A DNA stretch of 64,000 bases. Source: Modestobacter sp. VKM Ac-2986. Lineage in GTDB: Bacteria; Actinomycetota; Actinomycetes; Mycobacteriales; Geodermatophilaceae. Within the stretch, counting starts at the first letter, position 1, and each line of letters starts with the position of its first letter. Both the position numbers and the translations under genes were made by a program. The notes under the pieces are model-generated. The model was given only the letters and a program-made list of their open reading frames with translations. It was not told the origin of the DNA and made no database searches. Shown piece after piece: positions 58,505 to 64,000 of this stretch. The stretch covers positions 248,001 through 312,000 of the forward strand of contig NZ_JAPVBH010000003.1 of assembly GCF_026967795.1 (NCBI RefSeq), read 5' to 3'.

Positions 58505-59139
58505 GACTTGCGGGCGACCAGGCCGGTCCAGCAGCCCAGGAACCGGTTCTCCTGCCCCACGACGGTCAGCCCCGCGGCCCGGCACGCCGAGCCGATCGTG
58601 GCCGGCGTGGGCCGGTCACCGTCAGCGGGGTGGAAGGCGACGGCCCGCAGCGGCCGGCTGTCGACGAAGCGGGCGGTCATCTCGCAGGAGTAGAACCGCC
58701 CACCCGGGCGCAGCACCCGGGCGGCCTCGGCGACGACCTCGCGCCAGGCGACCGCGTGGTGCAGCACGTGGTAGGCGAAGACCGCGTCGTAGGTGCCGTC
58801 GGCGGCGGTGAGCGCGGTGGCGTCACCGGCCTGCACGTCGACCCGCTCGCCGAGGTCGCGCACCGCCTCCCGGGTGGCCCGCACGCTCGGGCCGTAGAGC
58901 TCGACCCCGTCGGCGTGCGCGGCGCCGAAGAACTCGACCGCCAGCCGCAGGCCGGTGCCGCGGCGTCCGGTGCCGACCTCGAGCACGCGGCCACCGGACA
59001 CGTCCCCGCCCAGCCGGCGCAGGACCGGCGCCTCCCCCTCGCGCTGGACGCGGGCGCGCAGCCGGGAGTCCACCCACACGCGGGTGCCGTCGACGTAGGT
59101 GGGCGGGACGCCGGAGCCCGGCGCAGGTCGGTTGTCCAC
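58501..59139 (-). CDS. class I SAM-dependent methyltransferase
   Basis: 212 residues from GTG 59139; the frame extends to 59343 but would overlap the divergent pabBC gene, and the ribosome site is weak either way. Motif I is VLEVGTGRRGTGLRLA, motif post-I VDVQAGDATALTAADGTYDAVFAYHVLHHAV (GDATALTAADG), then VLRPGGRFYSCEM. Typical of the Methyltransf_11 group. The long loop RFVDSRPLRAVAFHPADGDRP is family-like. First gene of a tight minus-strand cluster with three membrane proteins, suggesting a membrane lipid or quinone substrate; not certain. Confidence 0.82.
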   Translation of the reverse strand: MDNRPAPGSGVPPTYVDGTRVWVDSRLRARVQREGEAPVLRRLGGDVSGGRVLEVGTGRRGTGLRLAVEFFGAAHADGVELYGPSVRATREAVRDLGERVDVQAGDATALTAADGTYDAVFAYHVLHHAVAWREVVAEAARVLRPGGRFYSCEMTARFVDSRPLRAVAFHPADGDRPTPATIGSACRAAGLTVVGQENRFLGCWTGLVARKS

Positions 59140-59203
59140 GAGACACCGGTGCCCCGCCGGGGCCGGGCGGAACCGTCGGACCTCGTCGGGCAGGCTGGCG
59201 CCG

Positions 59204-60949
59204 ATGACCGAAGCCGCGGGAGGTGCCCGCTTCGACGACCTGACGACCGGTACGGCGCTGCGCTGCCCGCCGCCGCGCCGGGTCGTCGCCGCGTACCGCC
59301 CCGAGGACGTCGTACCGGTGCTGGCCGAGGTCGAGCGGGCCACCGCGGCCGGTGAGTGGGCGTTCGGGTTCCTCGCCTACGAGGCCGCCGGCGGACTGGA
59401 CCCCGGCCTGGTCACCGCCGAGCCGGACGGCAGCCCGCTGGTGTGGTTCGGGATCGGCGGACCGCCCGAGCCCACTGCCCCGCTGACCCCCTCCGGGCGC
59501 ACCCCGGGGCCGGGGTGGACGCCGGACTGGACCGACGCCGAGCACGCCGCCGCGGTCGACGTCGTCCGGGCGCACATCGCCGCCGGCGAGACCTACCAGT
59601 GCAACCTCACCGACCGGCTGCGGACGACCGGGGTGACCGACCCCGAGGCGCTGTACGCCGACCTGGCGCTCGCCCAGCGCGGCGCGCACAACGCCCTCCT
59701 CGACCTGGGCCCGACGGTGGTCGCCAGCGCCAGCCCGGAGCTGTTCTTCGAGTGGACCGGCGACGTCGTCCGCACCCGGCCGATGAAGGGCACCGCCCCG
59801 CGCGGGGCCACCACCGCCGAGGACGCCGACCGGGCCGCCGCGCTGCGGGCCTCGGCCAAGGAGCAGGCCGAGAACCTCATGATCGTCGACCTGCTGCGCA
59901 ACGACCTGGGCCGGATCGCCCACCCCGGCAGCGTCGAGGTGCCCGAGCTGTTCAGCCTCGAGCGCTACCCGACCGTGTGGCAGCTGACCTCGGAGGTCAC
60001 CGCGCGGCTGCGCGAGGACGTCGGGCTGGTCGACCTGCTGCGGGCGCTGTTCCCCTGCGGCTCGGTGACCGGAGCTCCCAAGGCGCGCACCATGCGGCTG
60101 ATCCGCGACCTGGAACCCACGCCGCGCGGGGTCTACTGCGGCGCGATCGGGCTGGTCGCCCCGCCGGGATCGGCGTTCCGGGCGCGGTTCAGCGTGGCGA
60201 TCCGCACCGCGGTGGTCGACCGGGCGACGGGTCGGGGCGTCTACGGCGCCGGCGGTGGCATCACCTGGGACTCGCGCCCGGACGCCGAACGCGCCGAGCT
60301 GCTCACCAAGGCCGCCGTGCTGCGCGCCGGGTCGGACGACCACGAGCTGCTGGAGACGCTGTACTGGTCACCGGCGGAGGGGCCGCGCGACCTGGACCGG
60401 CACCTGGCCCGGCTGACCGACTCCGCGGCCTACTTCGGCTTCGCCCTCGACCCCGGGGCCGTGCGGGCTGCGGTGGCGGCTGCCGTCGCCGGGCACGGGA
60501 CCCCGACCCGCGTGCGGGTGACCGTCGACCGGTCCGGGGAGGTGCGGACGACGGTGGCCGACGCACCGGCAGCCCCTGACGGCCCGGTGCGGCTGGCGGT
60601 CGACACCGTGCCGGTATCCCCCGGCGAGGTGTGGCTGCACCACAAGACGACCCGCCGGGAGGTCTACGAGCAGGCGGCGGCGCGGCACCCGGACGCCGAC
60701 GACGTGGTGCTGGTCAACGACCGCGGCGAGGTCACCGAGACGACGATCGCCTCCCTCGCCGTCCGGCTGGCCGGACGCTGGTGGACCCCATCGACGTCCT
60801 CGGGCTGCCTGCCCGGCGTCGCGCGCGGCCGACTGCTCGAGGAGGGCGTGCTCACCGAGCGCGTCCTCACCGTCGCCGACCTGCACGCCGCCGAGGCCAT
60901 CGCCCTCGTCAGCTCCCTCCGCGGCTGGCGATCCGCCGTCCTCGCCTGA
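59204..60949 (+). CDS. pabBC: aminodeoxychorismate synthase component I / lyase fusion (PabB-PabC)
   Basis: 581 residues, ATG 59204. Residues 1-370 are PabB: IAAGETYQCNLTDRL, TRPMKGTAPRG (Lys nucleophile), LMIVDLLRNDLGRIA and FPCGSVTGAPKARTM. Residues 375-581 are PabC (fold IV PLP lyase): LETLYWSPAEG, HLARLTDSAAYFGF, LHHKTTRREVYEQA with the PLP Lys, NDRGEVTETTIASL and SSLRGWRSA. The fusion makes 4-aminobenzoate from chorismate for folate; the glutaminase PabA is not in the window. It is a well-known architecture in actinobacteria. Convergent with rpoD. Confidence 0.92.
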   Translation: MTEAAGGARFDDLTTGTALRCPPPRRVVAAYRPEDVVPVLAEVERATAAGEWAFGFLAYEAAGGLDPGLVTAEPDGSPLVWFGIGGPPEPTAPLTPSGRTPGPGWTPDWTDAEHAAAVDVVRAHIAAGETYQCNLTDRLRTTGVTDPEALYADLALAQRGAHNALLDLGPTVVASASPELFFEWTGDVVRTRPMKGTAPRGATTAEDADRAAALRASAKEQAENLMIVDLLRNDLGRIAHPGSVEVPELFSLERYPTVWQLTSEVTARLREDVGLVDLLRALFPCGSVTGAPKARTMRLIRDLEPTPRGVYCGAIGLVAPPGSAFRARFSVAIRTAVVDRATGRGVYGAGGGITWDSRPDAERAELLTKAAVLRAGSDDHELLETLYWSPAEGPRDLDRHLARLTDSAAYFGFALDPGAVRAAVAAAVAGHGTPTRVRVTVDRSGEVRTTVADAPAAPDGPVRLAVDTVPVSPGEVWLHHKTTRREVYEQAAARHPDADDVVLVNDRGEVTETTIASLAVRLAGRWWTPSTSSGCLPGVARGRLLEEGVLTERVLTVADLHAAEAIALVSSLRGWRSAVLA

Positions 60950-61007
60950 ACCGGCCCCCTCGCAGGGTCCCGCCGCGTGCGGAGCGCGTGGTGGGGTGCG
61001 AGGGTCA

Positions 61008-61060
61008 GGCCCCGTCCGGAGGCTCGCCGCGAGCTCGCTCGTGGTGAGGAGGACGGGGTC
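61008..61060. terminator. hairpin between convergent pabBC and sigma factor genes
   Basis: GGCCCCGTCC (61008-61017) pairs with 61051-61060 (one G.T), and CGAGCTCG sits in the loop as an inner dyad. It lies 5 bases beyond the minus-strand sigma gene's stop. Confidence 0.55.
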
Positions 61061-61065
61061 CTTCC

Positions 61066-62181
<1,116 letters not shown>

Positions 62182-62321
62182 GCGGGGCGGGTCTCTCCTC
62201 CGATGCCGGGCGGCGTCGCCGCACCGTGAGGTGCTGGCGGAGAGGCCGGGAGTGGACGTGCACGGCGGGTGCCGGCACGGGGAGCGGCAGCGGGGTCTGC
62301 AGCTGCCGCGGTCGACCTGCA

Positions 62322-62349
62322 ACGTTAACCCTGCTCGCCGCAAGATCAA
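62322..62349 (-). promoter_or_regulatory. promoter of the sigma factor gene
   Basis: Minus strand TTGATC (62349-62344), 16 bases, TAACGT (62327-62322), about 140 bases before the ATG. This is the only AT-rich patch in the 232-base gap after the phosphatase gene. Confidence 0.55.
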
Positions 62350-62413
62350 GCTGGCCGGTGGTTGACCTTCCCCCGAAGGTGTGCCCACGCCCGCGGGCCG
62401 GCGTCGGCGGAGG

Positions 62414-64000
62414 TCACGGCCCGGGCTCGTCGGGGACCGAGGGCGGCAGCCGCCGGGGGCCCGCCTCGGCCGGTCGCGGCCGGTCCTGGCGGTGCAGCCG
62501 GACGGCCACCAGCGCGACGTCGTCGTCCGGCCGGCCGTCGACCAGCCGCTCGACGACCAGGTCGCACATCTCCTGCAGCGGCCGGGAGCCGACCTCGGCG
62601 AGCACCGCCTGCAGCCGTGCGATGCCCTCGTCGAGGTCGGAGTCGCGGCGCTCGACGAGCCCGTCGGTGAACAGCAGCACGGTGGCCCCGCGGTCGAGGG
62701 TGACCACCGTCTCGGTGCGCGCGGTGTGGGGATCGACACCCAGCAGCAGGTCGGCGTGTCCCCACTGGCCGAGGACGGTGACCGTGCCGTCGGGGTCGAT
62801 GGTCACCGGCGGCAGGTGGCCGGCGCTGGACCAGCGCATCCGGGTGACCGCGCGCTCGCGCTGGTCCGCGTCCTGCTCGAACCGGGCGATCCCCGCGGTG
62901 GCCAGGGTGTCCAGCTGGAGCAGCTCCATCGAGGCGTCCAGGCGGCGGAGCACGTCGGCGGGGCCGGCCTCGTCGTGGGAGGTGGCGATCCCGCGCAGCA
63001 GGCTGCGCAGCTGCCCCATGGACGCCGCCGCGGCGATGTCGTGCCCGGCCACGTCGCCGATGACCAGCACGGTGGCGCCGTCGGGCTGGAGGAACGCGTC
63101 GTACCAGTCGCCGCCGATGGCCGCGGCCTCGGTCGCCGGCAGGTAGCGCACCACGATCTCGGCGTGGTCGGGCTCGGGCGGCGCGGTGAGGAAGCTGCGC
63201 TGCAGCTGCTCGGCCAGCGCGACCTGCTGGCCGTAGAGCCGGGCGTTGTCCAGCGCGAGGCCGGCCCGGGAGGCCACCTCGCCGGCCGTGGCCAGGTCCT
63301 CGGCGGTGATGCTGCCGCGCTCGGGTGCGTTGAACAGGGTGAGCAGGCCGACGGTGCGCCCGCGACCGCGCAGCGGCAGCACGACGATCGACTCCGGGTC
63401 CAGTCGGCCGATCAGCTCGTGCGCCTCACCGGGCAGGAGCACCTCCTGGACGGCGGCGGCGGCGCCGTGCTCGATGACGACCGCCCGGCCGCTGGCCAGG
63501 GCGCGGTGGACGAACGCGGAGTCGCGGAGGGAGGCCAGCCGGAGCCGGGCGTAGTCCCCGACCACCGGCCGCCAGGTCTCGTCCCGGTGCCACCAGCCGA
63601 CGTCCCGGAGCGCGCGCCGGCCGTCCTGGTCGACGAGGGTGACGATGCACCAGTCGGCCAGCGTGGGCACCACCAGCTGGGCCAGCAGCCCGACCGCCTG
63701 CTCGGTCTCCATGGTGCCGGTCAGCTGCTCGGTGACCTCAGCCAGCAGCTCCAGGCGGGCGGCGGCGCGCTCGGCCTGCTGCTGCTCCCGGTGCCGGGCG
63801 GTCACGTCGAGGAAGTAGACCGACAGCCCCTCGCTGCTGGGCCAGGCGCGGAGCTCGTACCAGCCGTCCAGCGGCGGCGGGTAGTACGCCGGGAACATCA
63901 CCGTCTCGCCGGTCTCGACCGCGCGCCGGTAGCTCTCCTCGAACGCCGAGCCGACGGCGGCCGGGAACTCGTCCCAGATGACCCGTCCGAGCAGCTCGTC
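62414..64000 (-). CDS. PAS-GAF-SpoIIE (PP2C) serine phosphatase, N-terminus beyond window
   Basis: The frame is open to the right edge, so at least 528 residues are present and the start is outside. The visible order is the end of a PAS domain ([53 protein letters not shown]), a GAF domain ([17 protein letters not shown] to [23 protein letters not shown]), then a SpoIIE-type phosphatase with [54 protein letters not shown] and [12 protein letters not shown]; metal-binding Asp residues are present. Such proteins dephosphorylate anti-anti-sigma factors and so activate stress sigma factors. It lies upstream of the primary sigma gene on the same strand. Confidence 0.9.
   Translation of the reverse strand, partial: DELLGRVIWDEFPAAVGSAFEESYRRAVETGETVMFPAYYPPPLDGWYELRAWPSSEGLSVYFLDVTARHREQQQAERAAARLELLAEVTEQLTGTMETEQAVGLLAQLVVPTLADWCIVTLVDQDGRRALRDVGWWHRDETWRPVVGDYARLRLASLRDSAFVHRALASGRAVVIEHGAAAAVQEVLLPGEAHELIGRLDPESIVVLPLRGRGRTVGLLTLFNAPERGSITAEDLATAGEVASRAGLALDNARLYGQQVALAEQLQRSFLTAPPEPDHAEIVVRYLPATEAAAIGGDWYDAFLQPDGATVLVIGDVAGHDIAAAASMGQLRSLLRGIATSHDEAGPADVLRRLDASMELLQLDTLATAGIARFEQDADQRERAVTRMRWSSAGHLPPVTIDPDGTVTVLGQWGHADLLLGVDPHTARTETVVTLDRGATVLLFTDGLVERRDSDLDEGIARLQAVLAEVGSRPLQEMCDLVVERLVDGRPDDDVALVAVRLHRQDRPRPAEAGPRRLPPSVPDEPGP

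Overview
The window is very GC-rich DNA with nearly every third codon position G or C, many GTG starts, many 4-base GTGA/ATGA stop-start overlaps, SARP- and ECF-type regulators and a HrdB/SigA-like primary sigma factor. This fits a high-GC actinobacterium. The gene set (phosphatidylcholine synthase, LysM protein under a c-di-AMP riboswitch, SARP, Csp3, DUF2254, SelO) makes a soil member of the Geodermatophilaceae (Modestobacter/Blastococcus/Geodermatophilus-like) my best guess, but that is inference. I see no rRNA, tRNA, CRISPR array, insertion sequence or prophage. It reads as ordinary chromosome with one possible accessory spot around a tyrosine recombinase (19.6-22.0 kb).

Layout. 0-15 kb: an APC permease cut by the left edge; a hydrolase divergent from a SARP regulator with a SARP-type repeat between them; a Na+/amino-acid symporter; a GH65 sugar phosphorylase; a small GNAT protein, a decayed piece of which lies 4.4 kb away; a glucuronoyl-esterase-like hydrolase; an operon of two different ATP-grasp ligases plus a small protein; and a sugar porter whose only well-placed start is AUC. 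15-29 kb: LysM wall protein with c-di-AMP riboswitch; an APC permease divergent from phosphatidylcholine synthase; an Arg/Leu-rich amphipathic protein; an integrase divergent from a zinc-motif coiled-coil protein; AlkD-like protein, reductase, methyltransferase, TauE exporter, a second secreted wall-type protein and a SNF2 helicase.

29-43 kb: MFS-GntR operon; SDR divergent from TetR-MMPL with two tandem TetR operators; an ECF sigma / anti-sigma / ABC exporter operon with overlapping genes; secreted aldose epimerase; SelO; small unknowns. 43-54 kb: acidic lipoprotein, DHA2 drug exporter, a hemerythrin-esterase fusion, a three-subunit PaoABC-like molybdenum hydroxylase, a ThDP enzyme, DUF664 and two alpha/beta hydrolases. 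54-64 kb: Csp3 copper store, YetF-like protein, a STAS protein without its serine, a five-gene membrane/methyltransferase run, PabB-PabC fusion, the primary sigma factor and a PAS-GAF-SpoIIE phosphatase cut by the right edge.

The most promising unexplained units are the integrase/coiled-coil pair, the twin ATP-grasp operon, the hemerythrin-esterase fusion and the Arg/Leu-rich protein. The strongest regulatory calls are the riboswitch, the tandem TetR operators and the SARP heptamer repeat.
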